In this document: one piece after another, positions 36,673-48,728 of the stretch | Layout of the letters: each line of letters opens with the position of its first letter | Numbering within the stretch: position 1 is the stretch's first letter | Assembly (NCBI RefSeq): GCF_018294505.1 | Contig: NC_057801.1 | Coordinates: 200,388,538 to 200,452,537 of the forward strand | Reading direction: 5' to 3' | DNA from: Triticum aestivum | Lineage: Eukaryota; Streptophyta; Magnoliopsida; Poales; Poaceae | Length of the DNA stretch: 64,000 nucleotides | Program-made: the position numbers and the translations under genes | The notes under the pieces: model-generated | Databases searched by the model: none | Told to the model about the DNA's origin: nothing | What the model saw: the letters and a program-made list of their open reading frames with translations, nothing else

Positions 36673-37192
36673 ATCTCCCCCTTTTTGGTGATTGATGACA
36701 AACTGGTTGAAGTTTTCAACAGGGATAAAAGTATGTGAAGTTGTAAAGGATTAAGAGATTGTCTTCATAGGTGGCAAAAAGGCTCCCCCTGAAGATGTGC
36801 ATATAAATGTTTTGCGTTGGAATGAAAATGCACATGGCAAGTTGTACTTGTGGAGATCCTCTTCACCATATGAAGACAATAGATCATGCATGAACAGATA
36901 TATAGGAATAATGATATGCATAATGAAAAATGGACGTCTACGGAATGACTTTATGCGGGATTTATCATCGCACATGCAGAATTTATCGTCGCATCACAAA
37001 ACAGCAGAAAAAGTAGCAGACGACCATCAAGTTTAAGTGTTACAACTCAAAGAACCAAATGTATCAAAAACGAGAGTTGTAAACACCAGGCAAAAGTATA
37101 GCAACCACCCATATGGACCCGCTTGAAGACTATCAACATATGCTTCTCCCCCTTTTGTTAGTAAGGACCAAAAAGGTTTGAAGACATAGTTG
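36673..37192 (-). other. Maximus-B 3' untranslated region with two polypurine tracts
   Basis: The terminal tract AAAAAGGGGGAGAT is at 36673-36686 and a second, CAAAAGGGGGAGAAG, at 37143-37157. The rest is AT-rich non-coding sequence that also occurs in Maximus-A (31863-32351). Confidence 0.8.
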
Positions 37193-37716
37193 CTACTCGT
37201 TCCCATGAGGAGTAGGTGAAGCAGCAGGGTCGTCATTGAGGTTTGGCCGTGCAGACGAACTTGGTGCAGTGTTGATACGCGCCGATGTTGGAGGTGGTGA
37301 AGTAGCATCATCGGCGTCATCAAGGACTCTGGCATTAACAGTTGTCGCGGAGGAGGAATACTCTGAATCTTCAAGAGACGGGGTTCGACGCAAGACAACA
37401 TTCCTCGGAGGAGTTGTGTCGAACTTGAGTCTTTCTGTGAAGCCATCGTCTTGAAGATCAGCTCCAGCACTGAGCAATGTCAAACTCTTCCAGGACCTCC
37501 GACAGGTTTCATGAGTGACAAAGGCATTCTTGGTGGCACGGTTGCGAATGCGATTGACATCCACCAAGAGGATTTGCATTTGACGCTTTAGCCAGTAGTG
37601 ATGCTTGTCGTGTTTCTGATGCAAGGCCACGAGAAGCTCTCGGTCATTGAGCACACGAGATCGCTTCTAAGGCCTTGGAGCAATAGTGCTTTCTGTGGCT
37701 TCAGTACGTGCACGAA
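37193..37716 (-). pseudogene. Maximus-B extra ORF, C-terminal segment
   Basis: Continues the extra ORF from 56641 after removal of Gypsy-3. On minus it reads RARTEATESTIAPRP, a stop (TAG at about 37668-37670), then RSRVLNDRELLVALHQKHDK, LLVDVNRIRNRATKNAFVTH and a Ser/Pro/Asp-rich tail ending HGNE and stop at 37193. The matching C-terminus in Maximus-A is SRNE with a stop. Confidence 0.82.
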
Positions 37717-38620
37717 TGTCGGCATTCTGGGAACGGGGGTCCCCAGACTTGCCTGCCTGCGGCCTGCGGCGTGGCTCAAAGGAGGCCCAGCACAGCCCAT
37801 CTTCATCAACGCAAGCTGAAGACCCTCGCGAGGGGCCAAGCCTCGCGGGGCGGACGACAAGGAGCTTCCTTAGGCACGGCCTCGTCAGGCTGGCTCATGA
37901 GGAGGCGGAGAGTTCAAGGCGGGGTACCTCGCGAGGTGCCCATGACGCAAGCCATGACGACCAAGGGCGCCAGTCGGGCGCCAGCCCGTGCAGTGTCCTC
38001 CCTTCCTCTTTGGTGCAAAGGGAGCAAGCGCAGGCAAGAGTATCAAGCAAAGGCATCCATTTCGGTGCAACAAGACCAAGACCAGCCCAACGGCTGGAAG
38101 GGAGTCATCGTGGAGCCCAAGCCGGTGTCATCACCAGAGCCTTTGGCAAGCGAGGACCAACTTTAGTCAGGATAAGTGTACCCGTTGTTCCCCTTCAAAA
38201 TGGCCAATTGTTGGCGCCCTTCCCGCTCAATATTTGGGAAGAGGCCCAGGGCCTTCGCCTATAAATAGGGCTAGCCACCCCCAGGGCAGAGACATCTGGA
38301 TCCTCATTAAGAAACCAGTAGTTAGAGCGACCGAACCCCTCTCATCAGTTACACCAGCCAAGAACAGACCCTCGCGAGGCTGTTCTTCCTTGTATTGTTC
38401 CTCATTAGCCCAAGAGGCAATCCACCACACCACACACTGGAGTAGGGTATTACACCAGAATGGTGGCCTGAACCAGTATAAATCTTGTGTCTCCTGTGCT
38501 GTTCTGTTGAGTAGTTTAGGTCCCAGCGATTCGGCGAGGTGCGAGACGGCTGAGGGTTGAATCTCCGCGCGCACCCCAGTGTTCGAACCTCAAGGGTCTG
38601 CCGGAACCCGAAATCTGATA
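37717..38620 (+). repeat. 5' LTR of Gypsy-3
   Basis: 904 bp. It contains the palindromic CTCGCGAG in three places (37823-37834, 37926-37937, 38369-38378). The third sits in a larger hairpin (38361-38386) with stems AGAACAG and CTGTTCT. The TATA box is at 38260-38267. Confidence 0.92.
38260..38267 (+). promoter_or_regulatory. TATA box of the Gypsy-3 LTR
   Basis: TATAAATA after CCTTCGCC. The copy in the right LTR is at 56276-56283 and is separated from the rest of that LTR's U3 by Gypsy-4. Confidence 0.8.
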
Positions 38621-38621
38621 T

Positions 38622-38640
38622 CTGGTGCGCCAGGTAGGGG
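38622..38640 (+). other. Primer binding site of Gypsy-3
   Basis: CTGGTGCGCCAGGTAGGGG begins one base after the LTR and is typical of GC-rich cereal gypsy elements. Confidence 0.8.
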
Positions 38641-38692
38641 TGTGCCGGGATCCGCCTTCTGCCGCCTCGCGCCCCGTCGCATCATCATCACC

Positions 38693-39657
38693 ATGTCCGG
38701 CGACCAGGCGGGCACCCAGATCATTGGGCGGCTTGGCCCACCCGCGCAGAGCCGCTCGCCCTGGGCGACTCCATGCCCCAGGCAGCTCGCAGTCCGCAGG
38801 GCGCTGTGGGCCGCGGGCGACGCGGCCAGACCTCGACGGCCCTAACACCACGGCAGACGCAGTCAGCAGCGAGGGCCTCCAACCACGCCGCGGCAACGGC
38901 GCCGTACACCCGCCGGGAGCAGGCGAACTCAAGGGCCGCGCTCACAGTGGCCCGAGAGTTGCTGTAGTGCAGACTGATGGAAGGCGGCCGCGACGTGCTA
39001 CTGGAGCGGGTGGAGGAGCTCCTGGGCTTCGCCGCCTCGGGGGCTCACCCCTTCTGCACCCCGCTCCCACCTCAAGCCCACGGGGGCGCCACGTGCAACC
39101 GCGTGCTCCCAAGCTACTCCAACACCAGCGAAGCCGTCAGCACGGGGCCGGCGGTGGCACCGGCTCCGCTCCCCGTCAGTGAAGAAGGGCTCGTTACGGC
39201 CCACGACACCCGTGGGCCGCCACGCTACCATCACCAGGCCGGCACATCAAGCAGAGCTGCATGGCACGTGGAGCCCTACGGCGCAGCCTTCGGGATGATG
39301 GCCGCGGAAGAGTACGTGCCCCACATGATGGATCAAGGGCACCCGCGCGAGGGCAAACAAGGTTCGCTCCTCAGCCCGAGCTGGGGGGACGAGGCTCCAC
39401 AAGCTGAGCTCTTCCAGGAACCCCGGGGCGGCCCCGCCGGCCACGCCGGGAGTGACGATTATCGGGTACCACTTATCCCTCAGGAGCAGGCATACACTAA
39501 TCATGGGTCGCAGGAGGTGCAGGTCGCCACGACGAGCAGCGGCCCCACTCCAGCAGTCTCTTACCCCTCAGGAGGAGGGTGTCGGGGGCTGCAGGAGAGG
39601 GGTCGAGATCCGACATCACCACCGCGGCATTCGGAGCAAGGCGTTCCTAGGAGGTAG
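38693..39657 (+). pseudogene. gag: Gypsy-3 gag N-terminal remnant
   Basis: ATG at 38693 gives MSGDQAGTQIIGRLGPPAQS, the usual start of this family. The reading then shifts frame to PDLDGPNTTADAVSSEGLQP and PPGAGELKGRAHSGPR, and shifts again to MEGGRDVLLERVEELLGFAA at 38977, which stays open to 39657. The protein is Ala/Pro/Gly/Arg-rich. The capsid core and zinc knuckle are not seen, so only the N-terminal part remains. Codon use is strongly GC-biased, unlike the neighbouring copia elements. Confidence 0.7.
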
Positions 39658-40554
39658 GGCCTCCGCTGGGGAGGAGCCTCAGGGCCTGCCCCTGGCGGAG
39701 GACCTGTGGTCGTCGGGGGAACCGCTGGCGACCGCCCTACCCCATTGGCGGCGTCCTGGTTTCCGGTCGTCGTTGATGGCACTAGGGTGTGGTGCAAGGC
39801 AGGGCCCTCGTCTGGCGATATGAAGCAAGGCCGATACCTGTGAAGAAGGCCCAGTGCCTGTGAAGCTCGCCGCCCCGTGACACTCTCACGTAATAATGAG
39901 TGGGGCTGTACACGCCCCGGAGTCTCAGGGGTGCCGGCCTCAGGCCCTGGGGCTCCCTCCCACGCCCAGGGGCAGCACTTAGCTCCGCGCCGGTGAGAAG
40001 ACGTCCAAGACTAGACTAGGTGCCGGACGCGGCCTTTTGTTTGCTTTCGTTGCTTTTCCCTTGGTTGCTGCTTTCCCCCGCTGGATTTAAGTTGAACTCG
40101 AGTTTGGAGTTTGCGTGTGTTGGGGATGGGGTGCTTAGTCTCGTTCGAGCAATCTCTTGCGTTTCGGTTACGACCTCGCCTCAGCTGCCTCCCCTCGCGA
40201 GCCCCTCGCGAGCCGGGTCTGGCCTAGCTTGCGTGCAGCCCAGACTGCCGCTGACGTACCCTCTCAGGAGGTTTATTCGCTGCAGATCCCACGGATTCGA
40301 CCGAGAGGCGCTCGAGGCACCGCAGCCTCCCACAAATTATTTCAGGACCTGCACAGGACAAAGGTAAACTAACTAGCCGGCTCGGCACATGGCCAACCAC
40401 TCGGCACGGGCCTATGAGCAATGTAGCATTAACTAAAGCGCTGAAACGTTGGTTTTACATGAGGGGCACCCCCTCCCAAAAATGCTCTCACAACCGTCGG
40501 GACAAAAGCCTGAGTTCTATTCATGCAGGATAAGGAAACAGGAACAACGTGCTG
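39658..40554 (+). other. Gypsy-3 non-coding centre, pol absent
   Basis: Where protease, RT and integrase should follow gag there is only GC-rich sequence without recognisable pol motifs, including two more CTCGCGAG palindromes near 40193-40214. It ends just before the 3' end of the antisense ORF. Confidence 0.7.
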
Positions 40555-43500
40555 TCAGTCGGATAAATCTCCCAATGCATCCTCAGGAGCGCCGCCCAAG
40601 CTGTCGCTGGCGTCGCTGGCCTCGCCATCACCCTCCGCGTCACCGCCAGCGGCGTCAGGGCCATTCACCATGCCTCCCTTGTCGGCGGCCACGATCACGC
40701 CGTCATCGTCTGAGGCGAAGGCTCTGACAAGGGCGTCCATGTTGTCTTCCACCCAATACGCCAGGTCGTCTCGGACGGCCTAGGGGATTGGGGCGATGGC
40801 GGCGTCGAAATCGAAGTGGGGGTCCATGTTCCGGAGATGGCTGAAGAAGCGGGAGAAGGCACGCCCAAGCAATGCTCGACTCCTCTCCTCCACCAACCTG
40901 TTGGCACGAGCCGACCGTGCCTCCAGCTGCGTCACGATGTCGGTGAAGAACTAAAGATTGCCGGCGTAGTTAATAGCACGCGGCTCACCAACGGCCGCCT
41001 CACAGATGACACCGAGGGCCGTGTTGGCTCTCTCCCGAAGCGTGGAGAGCATGGGGACGTGCTCATGCTCCAAGAGCCGCCGCTGGCGCATCTCATCCGC
41101 GTTTTGGCGAGTGATAGCCTCAGCCTCAACCACCTGTTGGCGAAGAAGGAGCACCTCGGCATGGGAAGTGGCCGACTCCCCCTGTGCCGCCTCAAGTGCG
41201 ACCCGCAAGGCATCGGCTTGCCTCGTAGCTTCCTCCAGGTTGGCCCTAAGGGCGATGGTCCTACCTTCAGCCTCGGTCCAGACCAGCTCTAGCCTCTCCT
41301 TGAGCTCGCACTCGAGACTCAGGCGCGCTGCCGCCACCCGATGCCCAACTTCATCGGCGACACGGGCCTCCCGCGCAGCGACGTCGTCCTCCGCCCGTGT
41401 CACCCAGCGTTCCCTCGTCTCCAGGCGCTCGTGCTCGCGCGCGCGCTTGGCGGCTTCTAGTGTCAACGCCTCCTCACGCTTCTGGATCTCTGCTGGGTCG
41501 CCGGAGGCCACCTTCATCGACGCGAGGGCCGCCCCGCGCAACTCCACCTGCTCCTCCAGTGAGCGGCACCGGGCCAAGAGTTCCTGTGCCCGCTCCTCCG
41601 TGGCCTCTCACCGCCGGTCAGCTTCCCGGGCTTCTTCGACGGCCTGAGAACGGGCCTCCCGAGAGGCCGCCAGTGACGCCTTGGCCTCCTTGTCATCAAG
41701 ATCACGCCGGCGGTGTGCAAGGGCGGCAGCCGCCTCCAGCTCGCGCATCTCCGCAACCAGCCAAAGGCCCTCGGCCTCAAGGCGCGCGTCCTCATCCGCA
41801 AGTTCCTCACCAAGCATGTTCACCGCGTCAGACGCCCTCCGAAGGAACCCTTGGCGAAGAGCGCGACGCTCCCGGGCGCGCTCGAGTACGTCCTCCACAC
41901 CATCATCCGCCCCAAGCAGGCGCCGTGGGGTGCGGATCAGCACTCCCCTCTCGGGTAGGGGGCTGGGTGCTGGCACCCTCGAGATGACCGGGCGCGCCCT
42001 GCCAAAGGCCCGACCTAAAGCCAGCCCATCTCCAAGTAAAGAGCACCGGGAGTACCCCAGCCAATCGCGGTCCACAGCCAGGCCAGAGGCCCACGGCAGG
42101 CTGGCTATGCCACGGGAAGGCCCGCGAAGGAAGACCGCGGGGAGCGTAGGGCCAAGTTGCATTTCAGGATGACTCATCTCGCCGACCGGCCTCACCACGA
42201 GGGACCGGCTGCTCGGGATGATCGAAGACGACGGAAGAGGTGGAGACGAAGGGGATGGCTCCTCATCCACCCCGTGAGCTCGGAAGGAAGGGCCCTGCAG
42301 GGCAAGAGTCAGAACAAGCAACAAAAGAATCAGGAACAGGGAAGGGAGAAGGCTTACTCGTCGATGGTGTAGTACTTCCTACGCTTCAGCAGGCGACAGG
42401 GGTAGTCGTCGCCCAGGGCCTCCCTCCTCTTCCGTAGGGCCTCGAAGTCCATGCGGAAGCGACCCAAGCGTTGAGCGCAGGGGTCAGCTTGCGGCGAGGA
42501 GGAGGCATCGAAGAGACTCGCATCAGGGGCGTCCGCCTGGTGCACGCTGCTGGACGCTCCATCAAAATGAACGGCTGGAGCCTCGGGAGCCTCAGCCTCA
42601 GGCGCTGCAAGCAGCCTCTCGCCACCTTCAACTGCGGCAGCACGGGCCTCGGGAGTCGCTCCCTCATGAGCGCTGCCCAGCGTTGTCGCCTCGACGATGG
42701 CACCTTCGGCCCCCGGAGGCTCACGCCTCCCTGCACCACCACTTGAGGAAGAGTCGCCCCGGGCGGCTGCAAGGGCAACCACCACCACTAGGTTTTCGCG
42801 AGGCCCCTGGAGGCCAGCGGGGCACGGCCCCCATTCGTCGAAGATGGGCATTTGGCCCACAAAGTCGCCTCTGTTCGACCAGAGGTACAGCAAGGCTCCC
42901 CCATGACGAATGTCGCCAGGGGAAGGACCCCCAGTCAAGACCAAGAGCACCTTCCTCAGAGCTTCAGGCGTCAGGTCCCCTTCCTGGAGCCGCATACGGT
43001 CCTTGCGACCGCTGTAGGCCCACATTCAATGGGCGTGGAGCTGGAGAGGGGCGACGTGGCACAGCAAGAACTCCTTCACCACCTTGGGCGCCATCACGCC
43101 AAGCTTTCTCAGGAACTCGAAGCGGTGCCAAACGAAGGCAAGCCGGGGGCTCGCGAGCGTCACTTGGCCCTAGCCTGAGTTGGGGACAGCAGGCGAAGAT
43201 GGCTCCGTCAGCAGGGAGCTGGGCACCCCAACGTCCACATACAGCCACCGCTCGTGAAACCCAGGCGAGGGCGGGGGAAGGATGAAGTCAATTCCGGAAG
43301 CCGGTGTCTCAGGCACAGCGATGAAGCTCACGCACCCCGAGCATTGAGTGGGGTCGACAAGGCGCAGATAGAAGAAGTGGCGCAGCAAGGCAACCGAAGG
43401 AATGATGCCCGTCATTGCCTCGCAAACGAATGCAAATACCACGAGAAGGGTGATGGATTCAGGACCCAGATGCATCATATGGATCTGGTAATGGGAAAGC

Positions 43501-43778
43501 ACGGCATTGAAGAAATCTGAGAAGGGGGGAACCAGTCCTGCCCAAAGAGCGTCGGCGAAATACCAGACTTCGGTGGTAATCCTGTCAACGGAGAAGCGAG
43601 ACGCAGGCCAGGCCGTCGTCCTCCCGCACTCATTGAAGATGGTGGCCAGGGCCGAGCGGACCTTGCCCAGGCCTTCTTGGTTGACTATGACCGGCCAATC
43701 GATGGCGGGGGCCGCCGTCGACGGCGAGCGAGGCGGCGGCACGGGTTTCTTCCCTTTTCCCTTCCTCGGCGGGGCCAT
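40555..43778 (-). pseudogene. Gypsy-3 antisense ORF (putative gypsy-type transposon protein with coiled coil)
   Basis: A long reading frame opposite to gag. The ATG at 43778 gives MAPPRKGKGKKPVPPPRSP. The N-terminal domain has SHYQIHMMHLGPESITLLVV, FVCEAMTGIIPSVALLRHFF and FYLRLVDPTQCSGC, resembling the Pfam family called putative gypsy-type transposon (Transposase_28). In-frame TAG at 43170-43172 and TGA at 43026-43028 interrupt it; TYR-rich RRKYYTIDE ends the first exon. After a 63-bp intron comes an Ala/Arg/Glu-rich coiled coil (LEEQVELRGAALASMKVASG), then an acidic C-terminus (GDAEGDGEASDASDSLGG) with stop at 40555. A +1 mismatch at the splice or an indel is needed to join the exons. Its role is unknown. 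Confidence 0.8.
42295..42357 (-). other. Intron in the Gypsy-3 antisense ORF
   Basis: On minus, GTAAGCC at 42357 and CTTGCCCTGCAG at 42295 give canonical borders, with a pyrimidine-rich 3' half. The interval separates two open frames of the antisense protein. Splicing is inference. Confidence 0.6.
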
Positions 43779-44058
43779 GACGACAGGAAGGGGATGGGGA
43801 AGGCTCGATATTAGAGTGGATGCAGGAGCTGGAGTTCGATAGAAGGAAGGACAGGGAGCACACAAGCAACAGAAGGGGGAACGGCTGTGTGCGGCAGCGT
43901 GTCCGCCTAGCAAGGCACGAAATAAGGAGGCGTGGGGGAACAGTGCCGCCCACGTCCAATCAACCGCCACGCGGAACCCAAGGCCGCAGGCTGTTAGGGC
44001 CCGTGATGCTTCGCACTTGCCCTTTCGCCTCTCTGCTCGGACAAGTTCGGGCGCGCCG

Positions 44059-44074
44059 TGGGCCCGGGGGCTAC
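44059..44074 (+). other. Polypurine tract of Gypsy-3
   Basis: GTGGGCCCGGGGGCTA lies directly before the right LTR, the usual form in GC-rich cereal gypsy elements. Confidence 0.7.
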
Positions 44075-44613
44075 AGTCGGCGTTCTGGGAACGGGGGTCC
44101 CCAGACTTGCATGCCTGCGGCCTGCGGCGTGGCTCAAAGGAGGCCCAGCACAGCCCATCTTCATCAACGCAAGCTCAAGACCCTCGCGAGGGGCCAAGCC
44201 TCGCGGGGCGGACGACAAGGAGCTTCCTCAGGCACGGCCTTCTCAGGCTGGCTCATGAGGAGGCGGAGAGTTCAAGGCAGGGTACCTCGCGAGGTGCCCA
44301 TGATGCAAGGCATGACGACCAAGGGCGCCAGTCGGGCGCCAGCCCGCGCAGTGTCCTCCCTTCCTCTTTGGTGCAAAGGGAGCAAACGCAGGCAAGAGTA
44401 TCAAGCAAAGGCATCCATTTCGATGCAACAAGACCAAGACCAGCCCAACGGCTGGAAGGGAGTCATCGTGGAGCCCAAGCCGGCGTCACCACCAGAGCCT
44501 TTGGCAGGCGAGGACCAACTTTAGTCAGGATAAGTGTACCCGCTGTTCCCCTTCAAAATGGCCAATTGTTGGCGCCCTTCCCGCTCAATATTTGAGAAGA
44601 GGCCCAGGGCCTT

Positions 44614-47600
44614 TGTCACGTCCCTAGCCTTGCCATGCACTTGGGCTAGCTTGGTTGCTGCATCACGTATAAATTTCATTTAAACCTGAAATGGGGATTG
44701 TTCAAACCCTAGCACCAGATCAAATCAAATATATTCAACCTAAAATAATCTTCAATGAACCCAAAATGCCCTTTGGAAATGTTCATGATTTTTGATAAAG
44801 GTGAAAACCTCTGGCAAAAATGATGAGCATATTTCTTGGCCATTTATGGATTTTTGAATTAACTCATATTGTATTTGAATTGGGGCATTTAAATTCTATA
44901 ATATTTTAAATGCTCTAATAATTCTGAAAATAGTTGAGGGCTGTCGCATAAATTTAAGAAGGTGCCCACAATTATTTTCAGGATTTTTAGAAGTGCTCTG
45001 GTATTTTTTAATAAAGCCCAAACAGTTACAGATTAGAAGAAAAAGAGAATTAATAGAGAAGTTGAGAGAGAGAGAGAGAGAACACCCACCTGGGCCACTT
45101 ACCTGTAGCCGGCCCAGCTGCACCGGCCCAGCCCACCGTGGCAGAGCGGCTGTCTTCAACCTCTGCCAGTAGGCAGAGGCGAAGTCGCACGCGCACACGC
45201 GAAGGCCTCCACCTCCTGCTTCGCGGTGGCAGCCTCCCCGACATCCTCGCGACGCCACGGAGACACCCAGAGCCTCCCCTCGTTCTCCCCTCTCCCTCTG
45301 GACCGCTCCCCCTCCTCTAGCTCTCTCTTCCCCTCTCTTCCCTGTGAGCCCCGAGAGCACGCCGTCGCCGTAGCAGTGGCTATAGTCCACCACCCGCCCA
45401 ACCAGCACGGCGAGGAGCTCCACCACGACACCGTGGAGCTACACACTGACGCATGCGACCACGGGAGCCCTGCAACGTCATCCCCGGCCTCATCTTCAAC
45501 CTCCGGCCGCCGGTGACCTCGCAGTCGATTCGCGGGCTCCAGCACTTCCCCGACCTCGTCGTCGACTCTGCTAGTCCCTACGTGAGCCACTCTCCATTTT
45601 CCCCCTGGAATCCCCGTCGTTCCCCTCCCCTAGCTAGCTTCCCCACCTTGGCCGAGCGCCGCCGTCCGCCATTGCCGCCGTGCCGCCGCTGCAGTCCTCC
45701 CCGGACCAAACCAAGCATGTGCGCGAGCTCCTGGAGCTTCCCCAATGCTATGGTGCTACTCCTCTCGCTTGCTAGCAAGCTACAGCCTCACGCATGACCG
45801 AACCCGAGCTCCGGCCGCCGTGGCCGCGCTCCTCGCCGTCGCCTCCGGCTGGCTCCACCACCCGACGCGCACTGGTCTGGGCTCTCGAACGAGCCCAGCC
45901 ACGCTGCGAACGGGGCACCACAGCCCGTTCCCGAGTGCCCCGCCGCGTCAGCTGCCGGCGACGGCTAAACGCCGGTGGTTTAGCCCCGGTTGACCAGGGG
46001 ATTTGACCTCCCCTGGCTCTATGACATGCGGGACCAGCCCGGCTAATTAATCTAGGTTAGCTTAAGTTAAAACGCTAATTAATCCAGTTAGTTAGGTTAG
46101 TAACTGACACGCGGGCCCACTGGTCAGTTTGACCTGGGCCACCCGTTGACCTGCTGACGTCAGCATGATGTCATGCTGGTGCAGTAAACTATTTTCTGGT
46201 TTTAGTCTAATTTAAATAACCAGGAAATTCCAGAAAATAGTATAAACTTCTAAAAATCATAGAAATTCAACCGTAACTCCAAATGAGATAAATTATATAT
46301 GAAAAATGATCAGAAAAATCCAATCTATCCATCTGTACCATTTTCATGCATGTTAGAACAACTTATGGCTTTTTTTTAGGATAAATCATATCAAGGGCAT
46401 TTAAACCTTCACATATGGAGTTTGAATTTGAATCGTGTATTCAAACCAACTTCATTTAACTTGCTGCTAGTTGCATTAGCTCAAACCACAGCATATTGCC
46501 ATGTCATGATCATGCATCATATTGTGCATTGCATTGATTGTGTTCTTCCTTGTTTGCCGGTGTTTGTCCCCTCTCAGTAGACGACGTACCGACGAAGAGT
46601 TCAATGACACCGATGAAGAAACTATATTATCTTCAGAAGTGCCAGGCAAGCAAAACCCCCTTGTTCATTCCGATACAATCCCATTCTCTCTCTCCTGCTC
46701 TCTTTTACTGCATTAGGACAACAATGATTCAACTGTTACATGCTGCAGTAGTTGAACACCTTTCCTCTGCATGACCTGTCATTGCCACAGTAAATAGATG
46801 AAACCCACTAGCATGAGTAGGAGTTGTTTGAGCCCTTATGTGCCTACTCATTCATGCTTGTTTGTCATGCCTGCTACCGCTTAGAGTTGAGTCAGGTCTG
46901 ATTCATCGGGAATGAATTGGAAAGTGGTGAACATGTCCTACTATGTGTGAGCTAAGTGTGTGAACACGATTTGGTAAAGGTAGCGGTGAGAGGCCATGTA
47001 GGAGTACATGGTGGGTTGTCTCATTGAAGCCGTCCTCGGGAACTGAGTTCTGTGTTTGTGATCCATGAACAGCTACTACCACGCATTGGATTACTTAAGT
47101 GCCCCTCTCGACTTATTAATCAACCTGATCTCTGTCCAGGAGTTGCAACTAGTTTCTGGTGTTTGTAGGTAGTGTTAGTAGTCTACCAAGTGGCACCCGG
47201 TACAGGTGGGCTTGGGACAGACTAGGCACAGTGGACCGGTGTACCAAGTGGCACCCGGATGGTGGACTTGGGAACCCTGCACACATCGTTTGGGGCCGTG
47301 AGCGACACCTCGGCCGGATCTCCTTGCGGATGGAACCCGAATAGGCGATAAACCTGGACGAGAGACTTGTGTGATTAGTCAGGTCGTGGCCGACTCCCTC
47401 GCCAGGCTTCCGCTTGAAGGTTGCCGAGATACACGAGGTGTACATGGCGGTAAGTGGCGAGAGCGTGTGTGCATAAGTACACCCCTCTAGGGTTAACATT
47501 ATCTATTCGAATAGCCGTGTCCGCGGAAAAGGACTTCTGGGTTGCCTGTACAGTTCATAGACAAGTGAAAGTGGATACTCTAAAATACGCAAGATAAGCG

Positions 47601-48712
47601 TGAGTGCTATGAATGGCGTTCTTGTAGGGAGACGGGAGCGGGTTCATAGTGGTGTATTGATATGGTGAATATGTGGACTCGTGTGCGCCACCTCAAAAGA
47701 GTTACATGCAGTCGTAGTTCAGGATAGCCACCGAGTCAAAGCTGGCTTGCTGCAGTTAAACTCCACCCCCCCCCCTTTGTTGATAATGATGCATATGTAG
47801 ATAGTTCTGATGTAAGTCTTGCTGGGTACATTTGTACTCACGTTTGCCTATTTTATGTTTTTGCAGAGAGACTTTAGTCTCGCTAGTAGTTCCGCTTGGA
47901 CTTCGACGTTTAGCTTGTTACCTCAGCTACGATCTTGTGCCCTCGGCAGGATCTGGTAGATAGTCAGGCTTCTCAGCCTTTTTCATTTATAGATGTCTGT
48001 ACTCAGACATGTTAAGCTTCCGCTTGTGCTTTGACTTGTATGCTCTGAATGTTGGGTCGAGAGACCCATGATTGTAATATTTCGCTCCTCGGAGCCTATT
48101 GAATAAAATACTTGAGTTGTAGAGTCATGATGTGATGCCATGTTGTATTTGCACATATCGAGCATATTGTGTGTATGTTATTGAAATGCTTGCTATGTGT
48201 GGGATCTGACTATCTAGTTGTTTATCCTTAGTAGCCTCTCTTACCAGGAAATGTCTCCTAGTGCTTCCACTGAGCCATGGTAGCTTGCTACTGCTCCGGA
48301 ACACTTAGGCTGGCCGGCATGTGTCCTTCTTCGTTCCTGTGTCTGTCCCTTCAGGGAAATGTCACGCGATGAATACCGGATTCCTGTTAGCCCGCTACAG
48401 CCCAGTTCACCGGAGTCCTGCTAGCCCAGTGCTACAGCCTGGATTCACTCGCTGATGACCGACACGTTCGATGTTGGGTCATGGATGCCTGTCCCTATAA
48501 GTTTGTGCCACTTTGGGTTTACGACTAGCCATGTCAGCCCAGGCTCCTTATCATATGGATGCTAGCGACACTATCATATACGTGTGCCAAAAGGCACAAA
48601 CGGTCCTGGGCAAAGGTAAGGCGACACCCGTGGGAATACCGTGCGTGAGGCCGCAAAGTGATATGAGGTGTTACATGCAAGATCGATGTGGCATTGAGTC
48701 GGGGTCCTGACA
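44614..48712 (+). repeat. 5' LTR of Gypsy-4
   Basis: 4099 bp. It has a GC-rich core (about 45100-46010), a GA microsatellite at 45064-45082, a poly(C) run near 47766 and an AATAAA signal near 48103. ORFs of up to 176 codons inside it are repeated in the other LTR and are not genes. Confidence 0.93.
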
Positions 48713-48716
48713 GCTT

Positions 48717-48728
48717 TGGTATCAGAGC
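48717..48728 (+). other. Primer binding site of Gypsy-4
   Basis: TGGTATCAGAGC, the perfect initiator-methionine-tRNA complement, 4 bp after the LTR. Confidence 0.9.

Noticed and set aside
37686..38560. Overlapping plus-strand ORFs, repeated near 43820-44595
   Set aside because: These are LTR sequence of Gypsy-3; several frames are open at once because of high GC content.
41006..42172. Plus-strand ORFs of 160-213 codons (Ser/Arg-rich)
   Set aside because: They are complements of the Ala/Glu-rich coiled coil of the antisense ORF, which has the conserved domain and a plausible intron.
44896..46006. GC-rich ORFs up to 176 codons, repeated at 52747-53855
   Set aside because: They are inside both LTRs of Gypsy-4 and are kept alike because the LTRs are recent duplicates; composition is low-complexity and no domain is recognisable.
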